Part shown: piece by piece, positions 1-6,849 of the stretch
Numbering within the stretch: the stretch's first letter is position 1
Layout of the letters: each line of letters starts with the position of its first letter
Source: CAZKXU01 sp964556665
GTDB taxonomy: Bacteria; Bdellovibrionota_C; UBA2361; CAZKXU01
DNA length: 15,673 bases
Direction of reading: 5' to 3'
Assembly: GCA_964556665.1 (NCBI GenBank)
Contig: CAZKXU010000084.1
Span: 1 to 15,673 of the forward strand
The notes under the pieces: generated by a model
The model's database searches: none
What the model saw: only the letters and a program-made list of their open reading frames with translations
Told to the model about the DNA's origin: nothing
Position numbers and translations under genes: made by a program

Positions 1-53
1 TGGGGCAACGATGTGATGCTAGACGTGAAAAAACTTATTTGGAGGAGCACTAG
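1..53. repeat. Partial copy of a dispersed palindromic repeat (window edge lies inside it)
   Basis: These 53 bases are identical, as reverse complement, to 4582-4634, the outer part of the left arm of the 186-bp palindromic element at 4582-4767. The similarity stops at the terminal CTAG (50-53). The rest of the copy would lie to the left of the window. The copy sits just downstream of ftsK, in inverted orientation relative to the 4582-4767 copy. This is seen directly; that the element is mobile is inferred from exact duplication at unrelated sites. Confidence 0.85.
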
Positions 54-86
54 TGAACTGTAAACTAAATTTTGCTCTCTGGGACC

Positions 87-116
87 GCGGGCTTCCAGCC
101 CGCAAGGCAGTGCCTT
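87..116. repeat. GC-rich hairpin pair downstream of ftsK (REP-like or terminator stem)
   Basis: A perfect 7-bp stem (GCGGGCT/AGCCCGC, 87-93 with 97-103) closes a 3-nt loop. It is immediately followed by a second small palindrome, AAGGCA-G-TGCCTT (104-116). The pair is much richer in GC than its surroundings and lies about 30 bp past the ftsK stop, so it could cap the ftsK transcript. No clean U-tract follows on the minus strand, so a REP-like intergenic repeat is equally likely. Confidence 0.5.
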
Positions 117-144
117 CAGGCTCGTTTGCGGGTCTGTTGGAACC

Positions 145-2715
145 TTACGCCTTAATCTCCTCCGATCCTCCCGGTAGAATTACCTGGCGCGGCTTCACTC
201 CATCCATTGGGCCAATAACACCTTCACGCTCCATCTGTTCTATAATGCGCGCGGCGCGATTATATCCTATTCTAAATACTCGCTGAACCATAGATGTCGA
301 AGCCTGCCCCTTCTCTAAGACAAGCTCTAAAGCCTTATCATAAAACTCATCATACTCCTCCCCTGCGCTCTCACCTGATTGCGAGCCTGAACCAGATGCG
401 TTCTGATCCTCTTCGAGCGCCTTGTCCATTATGCGCATAATTCGATCATCATACCTAGGCGGTGTTTTTTTGAGCGCTGAGACGACCTTCTTAACTTCAT
501 TATCTGAAACAAATGCACCGTGTACACGTCTTAAGTGCATCTCTCCAGGCAGCATAAACAACATATCACCTCTTCCCAGCAGTTTCTCTGCCCCCATCGA
601 ATCCAGAATAGTACGGGAATCAATACGGCTAGTAACCTTAAAGGAGAGTCGTGCCGGAAAATTTGCTTTAATAAGTCCAGTTATTACATCTACGGAAGGA
701 CGCTGCGTAGCAATAATCAGATGAATCCCAGCTGCACGTGCTTTTTGAGCAAGACGGGTAATGACCTCCTCAATATCACGGCCTACGGTCAGCATTAAAT
801 CTGCCAATTCATCAATTACGATCACAATCTTCGGCAAGGGCTCTATTCTCTCAGCGATCTTCACATCCTCTGGAAGCAGCTCATCTTTTTCTACAGTTCC
901 TGCAGCTATAACCTCATCATCCTTGAGTTCAATTAGGTTCCCCACTGTTTCACTCGGATCATGCTGATCGCGATCAACCTCACCACGAGCTACCCGATTG
1001 TAAGAGTCGATATTTCTCACTCCAAAACGCTGCATCACTCGGTAACGACGGTTCATCTCATTTGCAGCCCAATCCAGCACAGCTTTCGCCTGTTTGGCAA
1101 CAGTAACTACTGGCACACGTAAATGCGGAATCCCATCATAGATATGAAGCTCAAGAATCTTTGGATCGATTAGAATCAGACCAAGCTCTGAAGGATGCGC
1201 CTTGTATAGTAGACTCAACAATATGGCATTAATACAAACCGACTTTCCGGTACCTGTAGCGCCTGCCATCAGAAGATGCGGCATCGTAGATATCTCACTA
1301 ACTATAGGCTCCCCATAGGTATCCTTCCCCAATGCCGCCATAAGTATAGAATCAGCTCCAGCATAGGCTTCACACTCCAAAACATCGCGCAGCCTTACAA
1401 TATCACGTTGGCGATTGGGTACCTCTATTCCAACAGTGCCCTTCTTCGGTATCGGTGCGACTATACGGACGGAGATCGTCTTTAAGGCCATTGCTAGATC
1501 GTCCTGCAACGCCACAATGCGACCTACCTTTACGCCGGGGGCAGGTTCAAACTCAAAAGTAGTAATTACTGGACCAGGATGAACCTCGGTTACCCGGCCA
1601 AGAATTCCAAAATCCTTAAGCTTTCCTTCTATCTGACGGGAGATCTTTAGAAGCTCCTCATCATCCTCACTCCCAAGTGATGGCTCACCACGGCTCAAGA
1701 GGTTAATATTCGGAGGCTCATAGCCTACATAAGCATCACCTACAACTATATCATCCTCCTGACGCTCACGCTCCTTTATTCTCTCCTTCTCAAGCTTGCG
1801 AGCTTTTGCACTTTGAAACTCCTCCGGTTGACGTCTATTAACTACGATGTGAGAATAGCTCTCCTCCATCGGCTGCGACTCCTCCTCATCCTCTATAGCA
1901 GGCTGAGGCTCCTCTTTACGTCCCTTATGAACGGTTAATTTATGCCGTTTCGGCGTCGGTACAGACACCGATTCAGCAGCCTTAGGTTTAAACTCAATTA
2001 AACCAAGTGAAAGAGCAGAGAGACCGCCTTGAGCTACCGCCCACAAACCTTCTCCGATCCAGAGAACAAGCCTAGCTAGCACTGTTGGGGTTGTAATCAA
2101 AAGAAGACGTGATATTGTACTTACAGAGACAAACGCATTTCGCAGGAGATTTGCAACACTTATACGACAAGCTAACCCAATAGAAAGCAATAAGAAGGCT
2201 GAGGCAATAACAATTGCTCCGCTATAACCAAAAAAACGGCTCATAGGCGAGCCTAATATCATTCCGGCGCTGCCGCCACCCGCACCCCCTGCTAAAATCC
2301 AGCCTAGTGTTGAGGCTAGCAGGAATACACCTACTATACCGAACAAAACGGAGATATTAGAATCAACCTTGATGCGCCCTTCCAGATCCTCATTGCGCCA
2401 GAAGTATACACCTAGCCAGAAAAACCAGAGTATCGGCGCAAGCGCACACCAGCCAAAAAAGCCTGCCAACAAGGTACCTAATACATGCCCTACCGGTCCC
2501 ATAATATTAGGCTGCCCGCTTACTACTGGCGACAACATGCTCTGACTAAGTTGATGCGAGAGAAAACTAACTCCAAAAAACGCTACGCTTAGAAACATAA
2601 TTACTGCCAGGGCCTCATTCGCCCAGCTTCTAGTAGCAACCGTCGGCGCACTTCGTTTAGCGGCTTTCTGCACCTTATGTCTTGAACTTGATCTTCTTTT
2701 TGCTGGTAAACCCAT
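145..2715 (-). CDS. ftsK: DNA translocase FtsK/SpoIIIE
   Basis: This is a membrane-anchored, ATP-driven double-stranded DNA pump that clears and aligns the chromosome terminus at the division septum. The 856-aa protein begins with a basic tail (1-30). About four membrane helices follow, near residues 35-57, 77-103, 123-143 and 158-182. A short charged linker (about 240-340) is much shorter than in E. coli FtsK and closer to SpoIIIE-type proteins. The motor domain has Walker A GATGTGKS at about 484-491 and Walker B IVIVIDELADL at about 627-637. The C-terminal gamma winged-helix domain (about 790-856), which reads KOPS/SRS-type sequences in the family, is complete. The gene lies 17 bp behind the lipoprotein gene and is probably co-transcribed with it. 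No Shine-Dalgarno sequence is evident before the ATG. Confidence 0.97.
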   Translation of the reverse strand: MGLPAKRRSSSRHKVQKAAKRSAPTVATRSWANEALAVIMFLSVAFFGVSFLSHQLSQSMLSPVVSGQPNIMGPVGHVLGTLLAGFFGWCALAPILWFFWLGVYFWRNEDLEGRIKVDSNISVLFGIVGVFLLASTLGWILAGGAGGGSAGMILGSPMSRFFGYSGAIVIASAFLLLSIGLACRISVANLLRNAFVSVSTISRLLLITTPTVLARLVLWIGEGLWAVAQGGLSALSLGLIEFKPKAAESVSVPTPKRHKLTVHKGRKEEPQPAIEDEEESQPMEESYSHIVVNRRQPEEFQSAKARKLEKERIKERERQEDDIVVGDAYVGYEPPNINLLSRGEPSLGSEDDEELLKISRQIEGKLKDFGILGRVTEVHPGPVITTFEFEPAPGVKVGRIVALQDDLAMALKTISVRIVAPIPKKGTVGIEVPNRQRDIVRLRDVLECEAYAGADSILMAALGKDTYGEPIVSEISTMPHLLMAGATGTGKSVCINAILLSLLYKAHPSELGLILIDPKILELHIYDGIPHLRVPVVTVAKQAKAVLDWAANEMNRRYRVMQRFGVRNIDSYNRVARGEVDRDQHDPSETVGNLIELKDDEVIAAGTVEKDELLPEDVKIAERIEPLPKIVIVIDELADLMLTVGRDIEEVITRLAQKARAAGIHLIIATQRPSVDVITGLIKANFPARLSFKVTSRIDSRTILDSMGAEKLLGRGDMLFMLPGEMHLRRVHGAFVSDNEVKKVVSALKKTPPRYDDRIMRIMDKALEEDQNASGSGSQSGESAGEEYDEFYDKALELVLEKGQASTSMVQRVFRIGYNRAARIIEQMEREGVIGPMDGVKPRQVILPGGSEEIKA

Positions 2716-2732
2716 ATACTTTCTGAAAGAGA

Positions 2733-3371
2733 CTACTGCCCGCTGACGAACTGAGCACGACGCACACTAGAAAACTCACGCAGTGTCATTCTTAATCCAT
2801 CAATTAACATCTCATGCGCGGTTCTCCACCCTGTCGGCATACCACCTTTAAAATGCTCCTTCACATGTAATAGATTGTCAGTCAGGGCCTCATCTTGTCG
2901 GTGATACGATCCCTCCCATATGCGAGTACCCTTAGCATCAAATAGCTCTATCATAAAATCGACCCGCGCAGGCCGAGAAGCTGCGATACGGGTTCCAATC
3001 CGCTCATCATACTGACTTAATGTGAGCTTAAGTACTGCATCTACATTCAATGCTGCAGCTACTCTAGCGGGTTCTGATTGTGAGGTATATGGAACTAGCC
3101 TTTTTACATCTGATACTAGCTTCAGATCTAGCTCCTCCTCAGCTGCCTTAGCTAATTCATGAAAAAAAGCAAACTTGTCAGTGAATAACGCGCGGGTATG
3201 TTCATCATAGGCCAAGGGCAAGATGGCGATAGAGCTTACACCGACTAGCGCTTTATTATTCACGGCCTTGGATAGAACGGGTGGCGTATTGAGCGATGCC
3301 CTGCTAGTTAAGTTACTAGAGCAGCTCACTAAAGATAGAAGCGATATAATCAAAACAATAATAATTTTCAT
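2733..3371 (-). CDS. Outer-membrane-type lipoprotein of unknown function
   Basis: The 212-aa protein has a short basic start, a hydrophobic core and the lipobox LVSC with Cys17 as the lipidation site, so it should be exported and acylated. The mature part begins with a strand-rich 'VSSIAILPL' segment. It contains 'LNVDAVLKLTLSQYDERIGTR' near the middle, then 'FDAKGTRIWEGSYHRQDEAL'. This pattern resembles small periplasmic lipoproteins with an LpoB/TolB-N-like alpha/beta fold, whose members often assist envelope assembly; this is inference from pattern only. It is the first gene of the operon with ftsK, which may point to an envelope or division role. The start was chosen because it gives a complete signal peptide. 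Confidence 0.8.
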   Translation of the reverse strand: MKIIIVLIISLLSLVSCSSNLTSRASLNTPPVLSKAVNNKALVGVSSIAILPLAYDEHTRALFTDKFAFFHELAKAAEEELDLKLVSDVKRLVPYTSQSEPARVAAALNVDAVLKLTLSQYDERIGTRIAASRPARVDFMIELFDAKGTRIWEGSYHRQDEALTDNLLHVKEHFKGGMPTGWRTAHEMLIDGLRMTLREFSSVRRAQFVSGQ

Positions 3372-3416
3372 CAGTTATACCAATTCCAGGAAAACTTTGG
3401 ACTTAAAGTCGTATTA

Positions 3417-3444
3417 TTATTACCCGTTCCAGGCAACTTAACAA
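3417..3444 (-). promoter_or_regulatory. Candidate sigma-70 promoter for lipoprotein-ftsK operon
   Basis: On the minus strand, TTGTTA (3444-3439) and TAATAA (3422-3417) are separated by 16 bp. Transcription would start near 3410, giving a leader of about 40 nt. Read by eye in AT-rich DNA, so tentative. Confidence 0.35.
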
Positions 3445-3529
3445 TGGGAAAGTTGTCCTAGCATACCTTGCTCTTAAATCCTAGCTGGTCATATTCTTTC
3501 TAAAATATCTGCATTTTTGTCTATTGATT

Positions 3530-3558
3530 TTGGTTAATAAATCGCTTTAGTGTATTAT
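3530..3558 (+). promoter_or_regulatory. Candidate sigma-70 promoter for the acidic-protein gene
   Basis: TTGGTT (3530-3535) and TATTAT (3553-3558) are separated by 17 bp on the plus strand. The start site would be near 3565, leaving about 60 nt of very U-rich leader with no Shine-Dalgarno sequence before the ATG at 3626. Tentative. Confidence 0.4.
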
Positions 3559-3625
3559 CTAATTCGACGATTCAAAAATTGCGAAATCTTCTTTTGTTTC
3601 TTTATTTTGTATTTTTTTATTGCAT

Positions 3626-4003
3626 ATGACAGGAAAAGCGTCCGAGAAAATCATAGAGGGAATATCAACACTACTTGATGGTTTTAGTGATCTGGAGGAG
3701 CTCATCAGCAAGGATTTTGCCGGCAAGAAAGACTCCGATTCAGAAACACAGTCAGAGATAGAGGAGGCTATCGTGACTGAGGTGCGTGCCGCTGTTGAGA
3801 CAGTCCTTGAAGATGAGAACTACTCACCCGGTTACTTAGCTTCGTTGATCTCAGCCATGACGGAGGCACTCGAGGAGATCGATCCTGAGGTCTTCGAAGG
3901 AGATAAGGGTGACCTCGACGAAGACGACGAGGATGACGATCTTGATGATGATGATGACGATTTAGATTACGACGATGAAGATGACTTGCTCGATGATGAG
4001 TAA
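3626..4003 (+). CDS. Small protein with poly-acidic C-terminal tail, unknown function
   Basis: I do not recognise the family. The 125-aa product has a predicted helical N-terminal two thirds (SEKIIEGISTLLDGFSDLEEL, then EEAIVTEVRAAVETVL and LASLISAMTEALEEI). It ends in a 30-residue tail of which 24 residues are Asp or Glu. No signal peptide or membrane segment is present, so it should be cytoplasmic. The tail is encoded by a low-complexity run of GAY/GAR codons that could vary in length by slippage. Such tails in other proteins mimic nucleic acid or bind basic partners, but that is only an analogy here. I chose the ATG at 3626; a TTG two codons upstream (3620) is possible. No ribosome-binding site is visible, only U-rich sequence. 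It is divergent from the lipoprotein-ftsK operon. Confidence 0.75.
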   Translation: MTGKASEKIIEGISTLLDGFSDLEELISKDFAGKKDSDSETQSEIEEAIVTEVRAAVETVLEDENYSPGYLASLISAMTEALEEIDPEVFEGDKGDLDEDDEDDDLDDDDDDLDYDDEDDLLDDE

Positions 4004-4035
4004 TAACTAATTGCTTGATCTAGGTGCATTAGTTA
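4004..4035. terminator. Inverted repeat between convergent genes, possible terminator
   Basis: TAACTAAT (4004-4011) pairs with ATTAGTTA (4028-4035). The stem can extend by TGC/GCA if one base is bulged. It begins right at the stop codon of the acidic-protein gene and lies between convergent genes. It is AT-rich and followed by a mixed pyrimidine run rather than a clean T-tract, so termination is uncertain. Confidence 0.35.
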
Positions 4036-4109
4036 ATACTTGATCTGATAGTCCTTTCTTTCACAATTTCGATTGCATTCCTATTATCTTCTTTTGAGTA
4101 CCCGCACTA

Positions 4110-4643
4110 TCAAGCTATCTCAAGCCCTATCACACGTTCAAAATGTTTTGGAGCTCCGCGCGTTAAAGCTCTCTTGGTCCAATCTATTACATGATGGATA
4201 ACAGTAAATATTAACTCTTTACGTGAGACGGTGAAAGGAAATGGATCAAATTTTTCAAAAATATCTTTGGAGCTTGCTCTGGCAAGCTTAAGTCCTTGTC
4301 CTAATTCTGATATCACGATTTTTAACCCGGCGCTGCTAGCAAAAAGAGAAGTATCAGAGCCTATAACAAGCCTTAGAGCTTCAATCCCAAGTGAAATATG
4401 TCTACATTCATCTATTCCGATCTTCTGAAAAAGTTCAGTCATTGCTGGAAGTATAATATTGTCGCGTTTAAATGCTCTGTGAATGCCAACAATTCCGACC
4501 ATTGCTGCAAGTCCTTCGGCAACAAAATGATATGCAACCAAAAATCTGATCAAATTTTCCTTGGTGGGTTCCTGTTCTAGTCTAGTGCTCCTCCAAATAA
4601 GTTTTTTCACGTCTAGCATCACATCGTTGCCCCACCTTGTCAC
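4110..4643 (-). pseudogene. C-terminal remnant of an R2-like (ribonucleotide reductase small subunit / R2lox type) ferritin-fold protein
   Basis: The 177-codon reading frame starts inside the adjacent palindromic repeat: roughly its first 20 codons (4582-4643) are repeat sequence. The rest, from LEQEPTKENL onward, matches the second half of R2-like di-metal carboxylate proteins. It has a helix with AYHFVAEGLAAM (one Glu metal ligand), an ILPAMTELF segment, and a helix with GIDECRHISLG carrying the Glu and His ligands of the DExxH-type motif. Intact family members are around 300 aa or more and have a matching N-terminal helix pair with Glu and ExxH ligands. Those are absent here, and none of the frames beyond the repeat (4768-5037) encodes them. 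The protein cannot build a complete di-metal site, so I call it a remnant. Whether the parent was an RNR beta subunit or an R2lox oxidase cannot be told from this half. Confidence 0.7.
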
Positions 4644-4767
4644 GCTTCTCAGTCGGAAAATCCTCGCAATACTCCAGTATTGCTGCGGATTTCCTCCTTC
4701 CGAGGCGTGCCAATCTGGGGCAACGCTGCGCGCTATACGTGAAAAAACTTATTTGGCGAAGCACTAG
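4582..4767. mobile_element. 186-bp imperfect palindrome, MITE-like element bounded by CTAG
   Basis: The two 93-bp arms are imperfect reverse complements, roughly 70-75% by eye and nearly perfect over the outer 30 bp. They meet at 4674/4675 in GCAATACT-CC-AGTATTGC (4666-4683). Both ends are CTAG (4582-4585 and 4764-4767), which could be the target duplication of a YTAR-type (IS5-like) insertion; that assignment is inference. It encodes no transposase, so any movement would have to be in trans. The outer 53 bp recur identically at 1-53. Reading frames across it run straight through the palindrome and look accidental. It truncates the R2-like gene on its left side. Confidence 0.75.
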
Positions 4768-5037
4768 GTAAGCATGGAGGCAGCTTCATTACATAATACA
4801 GGCGCGCGTCGGCACGTAACTTCCACCGGACACACCAGCATTCCATCTCCGAGGCACTTAGCCCATCACACTCTACTATCCAAGCATAAACTGCCGCCTA
4901 CACCTACAATTTGCCAAAGCAATTCACCGATCGAGCCGCTGATGATGCTTGCTGCTGCTCCGATTGGCCTGTTCAAAACAGGCACCTCTGTTGCCACAAT
5001 AGGCGCCTCTATCGGTGTCATTAGCGGAGGAGTGTCG

Positions 5038-5826
5038 TCAGTTGTGCTGGCAGACTGATTCTGAAACCTTGCCAAGACACCAGACATAGATTGTTAGTGC
5101 GCGTAATGAAGCGTCATTATAGTATTTTCCCCAAGCTGGCATGGAAGACCTCCACCTGTAGGCTACCGGGCGTCTTTTATTATGCGGGTTAGTTTTGAGT
5201 TCAGTAGTCTCAGCATAACCCTTAAATGCTATATAATCTTTTAAATTACGTTTATGTGCATAATCACGCCAGATTCGGTTATTAAGTGGGGGCGCGCCCA
5301 AAGTGGTCTTCCCTTCAGCATTGATACCATGGCAGGCAGAGCAGTGATCTTGGTAAACGATCAGACCCGGACCGTCAGCTACTCCTTTTTCTGAAAGCTC
5401 CAGTACATATTTTGAAACATCCTCTAACTCATTACTTGATAATATTTTCCTAAATTCTGGCATTATAGCATTGCGCGTATCAGGATGAAGTAACCCATTT
5501 TTATCCAACTCCCGTACTCCAACTCTAATTGTCTTAAATATCTCATCAAGCTCACCACCCCAGATCCATTCACTGTCTCGTAGAGATGGGCATGAACTTC
5601 CTCTGCCACCTGCTCCATGGCACCAAGAGCATTCATGGTTAAAGATACCGCTCGATGACTCAAATAGCCGTTTCCCCTCTCTCAGCGCAAGTGCACGCAG
5701 CTCTTGATTCTCAAGTATTCTCAGAAAGGGTTTACTGCTTATACGTTCATCGGCTTGGCGTGTGCAACCTGTAAAAATTGTTACAAGGATTGCTGGAAAA
5801 ATGAACTTTATTAGGTTTATTAACAT
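5038..5826 (-). CDS. Di-heme cytochrome c lipoprotein, CcoP/FixP-like
   Basis: The 262-aa exported protein has lipobox FTGC with Cys21 as the acylation site, so it should be a periplasm-facing membrane-tethered lipoprotein. It carries two class-I cytochrome c domains. Heme site 1 is CSWCH at 66-70 and site 2 is CSACH at 162-166. Likely distal Met ligands are in AIMPEF (Met122) and SMPAWG (Met229). The stretch after the first heme (LRDSEWIWGGELDEIFKTI) closely follows the pattern of subunit III (CcoP) of cbb3-type cytochrome oxidases. Typical CcoP is held by N-terminal membrane helices, and no ccoN/ccoO neighbour is present. This is therefore a stand-alone electron carrier or a donor to an oxidase encoded elsewhere. 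It lies 58 bp downstream of the toxin gene, with a TATTAT box in the gap that may be its own -10. Confidence 0.88.
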   Translation of the reverse strand: MLINLIKFIFPAILVTIFTGCTRQADERISSKPFLRILENQELRALALREGKRLFESSSGIFNHECSWCHGAGGRGSSCPSLRDSEWIWGGELDEIFKTIRVGVRELDKNGLLHPDTRNAIMPEFRKILSSNELEDVSKYVLELSEKGVADGPGLIVYQDHCSACHGINAEGKTTLGAPPLNNRIWRDYAHKRNLKDYIAFKGYAETTELKTNPHNKRRPVAYRWRSSMPAWGKYYNDASLRALTIYVWCLGKVSESVCQHN

Positions 5827-5884
5827 TCGCTAAACACTTATCTCACTCGCTATAATACAATTGCAACCTTAGGCTGCATAGTTA

Positions 5885-6307
5885 TTAAACCAAAATTAGC
5901 CCAATAGCTGAAGCGTTATCATTAATTTTATCATCGTATGAGAGTATTCGAATATCAGAATAAAGAAGTGAAGATTCAACTGCTGTAGCAAGGTGAATGG
6001 CATCCAAACTCCTCAATGGCTCAATTGGGAATCTTCTTGATGCTTCGGCAATTATCTCATCGCTGATAGATAAAAAACGCCACTCATCAGCTACTCGGTA
6101 AAAATTACTTCTGAGCACAGCTAAATCTTTTGATGTAATTTCTTTTAAAGATTCAGCTCTGTTTAACGCACGCTTAACCTCCACCAGGGTAAGTACTGAG
6201 GAAAATATTTCTTCTGCCCAATTTAAATGGTCCACCACTGCTAAAGCTCTCTCCTGATTGAAGAGCCAACATAAAACTGCAGATGATTCTATAAATAGTC
6301 TATTCAT
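5885..6307 (-). CDS. PIN-domain toxin (VapC-like ribonuclease)
   Basis: The 140-aa protein has the layout of a VapC toxin, a metal-dependent endoribonuclease that cuts specific RNAs when freed from its antitoxin. The acidic active-site set is visible: Glu7 in FIESSA, where most PIN proteins have Asp; Glu43 in TLVEVKRAL; Asp102 in RSLDAIHLATA; and Asp125/126 in ILSYDDKI. Glu at the first position occurs in some PIN subfamilies, so the site need not be dead. The ATG overlaps the antitoxin stop codon by four bases (ATGA), indicating translational coupling. A GAGGAG ribosome-binding sequence sits unusually close to the ATG. Confidence 0.9.
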   Translation of the reverse strand: MNRLFIESSAVLCWLFNQERALAVVDHLNWAEEIFSSVLTLVEVKRALNRAESLKEITSKDLAVLRSNFYRVADEWRFLSISDEIIAEASRRFPIEPLRSLDAIHLATAVESSLLYSDIRILSYDDKINDNASAIGLILV

Positions 6308-6606
6308 TCTCCTCTTTCAAAGTCCAAGAGACGTTTCGCCGCCCCCTCAGGCAGAGAGATCGGAGAAGGCTTGACAATAGTTTTCTTGCGCTTTGCCGGC
6401 CGTAACTTCCCAGAGGCAATCCACTCTGCCTCAATAGAACTTACACTGGTCATTGTAGATTCACTGCTGGGAGCCGAGATCTCAGCAATAACGGTGCTTC
6501 TCTCAGTAACCAGCAGTCTTACTCCGGCTTTGACCTCTTTAAGATAACTTGAAAGCTTGTTCTTGAGCTCCTTAACCCCGACTGCGCGTAATTTATTATT
6601 CTCCAT
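6304..6606 (-). CDS. Phd/YefM-type antitoxin of the PIN toxin
   Basis: The 100-aa protein has an N-terminal DNA-binding segment typical of the Phd/YefM family (AVGVKELKNKLSSYLKEVKAGVRLLVTERSTVIAEI). A basic, flexible C-terminal tail (about 60-100) would wrap the toxin. In this family the antitoxin neutralises the PIN nuclease and represses its own promoter. A symmetric operator candidate lies just upstream (6616-6633). The gene has no Shine-Dalgarno sequence, and the predicted transcription start nearly coincides with the ATG, so the mRNA may be leaderless. Confidence 0.88.
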   Translation of the reverse strand: MENNKLRAVGVKELKNKLSSYLKEVKAGVRLLVTERSTVIAEISAPSSESTMTSVSSIEAEWIASGKLRPAKRKKTIVKPSPISLPEGAAKRLLDFERGE

Positions 6607-6612
6607 ACATAT

Positions 6613-6641
6613 ATGGTAGCTACTCGTAGCTACTTTGTCAA
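6613..6641 (-). promoter_or_regulatory. Toxin-antitoxin promoter with symmetric operator
   Basis: On the minus strand a consensus -35 TTGACA (6641-6636) is followed after 17 bp by TACCAT (6618-6613), a weak -10. The spacer contains GTAGCTAC twice (6616-6623 and 6626-6633), two self-complementary 8-mers 2 bp apart that together form an 18-bp palindrome. It overlaps the RNA polymerase site, as expected for antitoxin autoregulation. The predicted start falls at about 6606-6607, on the ATG. Confidence 0.6.
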
Positions 6642-6690
6642 ACTATAATTAGGGGGTATGATGACAGTGATAAGAAGCTGATACAATTAT

Positions 6691-6845
6691 CCTAGAAGGA
6701 GCAGTTCGAACTAAGAAAAGGCGAAAAATGCCCGAAAACACACAGCTTTATCAAGTTTGCGAATTCACCCGAAGGGTGAGCCTGCTGTCGAACTGTTTTC
6801 GGGCATTTTTCGGCCTAAAAAAGGGTTAGAACTGCTTTTTCTAGG
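6691..6845. mobile_element. 155-bp imperfect palindromic element, MITE-like
   Basis: The ends are inverted repeats: CCTAGAAGGAGCAGTTCG on the left and, read in reverse complement, CCTAGAAAAAGCAGTTCT on the right. Inside is a perfect 19-bp inverted pair (6722-6740 and 6794-6812, CGAAAAATGCCCGAAAACA). At the centre is a 6-bp stem, TCACCC-GAA-GGGTGA (6765-6779). No reading frame in it looks real. Like the 4582-4767 element it has CTAG at both borders (6692-6695 and 6841-6844), but the two share no other obvious sequence. It lies between the toxin-antitoxin promoter and the end of the M16 operon, so it may also stop transcription. Together with 6607-6690 and 6846-6943 it accounts for the 337-bp gap. 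Confidence 0.65.
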
Positions 6846-6849
6846 TGAA

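Noticed and set aside
4561..4767. Two ~60-codon frames on opposite strands across the 186-bp palindrome (e.g. ending DARREKTYLEEH)
   Set aside because: They mirror each other because the DNA is palindromic; coding is not needed to explain them.
4774..5058. 94-codon plus-strand frame between the palindrome and the cytochrome gene
   Set aside because: Composition rich in Thr/Pro/His/Ser with no recognisable domain, overlaps the cytochrome 3' end, and no convincing ribosome-binding site.
4866..5087. 73-codon minus-strand frame overlapping the cytochrome 3' end
   Set aside because: Starts inside the cytochrome gene in another frame; the hydrophobic stretch is not part of a known family, and it does not supply the missing R2 N-terminus.
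5885..5927. Toxin judged inactive because Glu replaces the first active-site Asp
   Set aside because: Some PIN subfamilies naturally use Glu at this position and all other acidic residues are present.
6644..6649. Perfect TATAAT on the plus strand beside the antitoxin promoter
   Set aside because: No acceptable -35 at 16-18 bp and no gene downstream on that strand; AT-rich promoter DNA gives such matches by chance.
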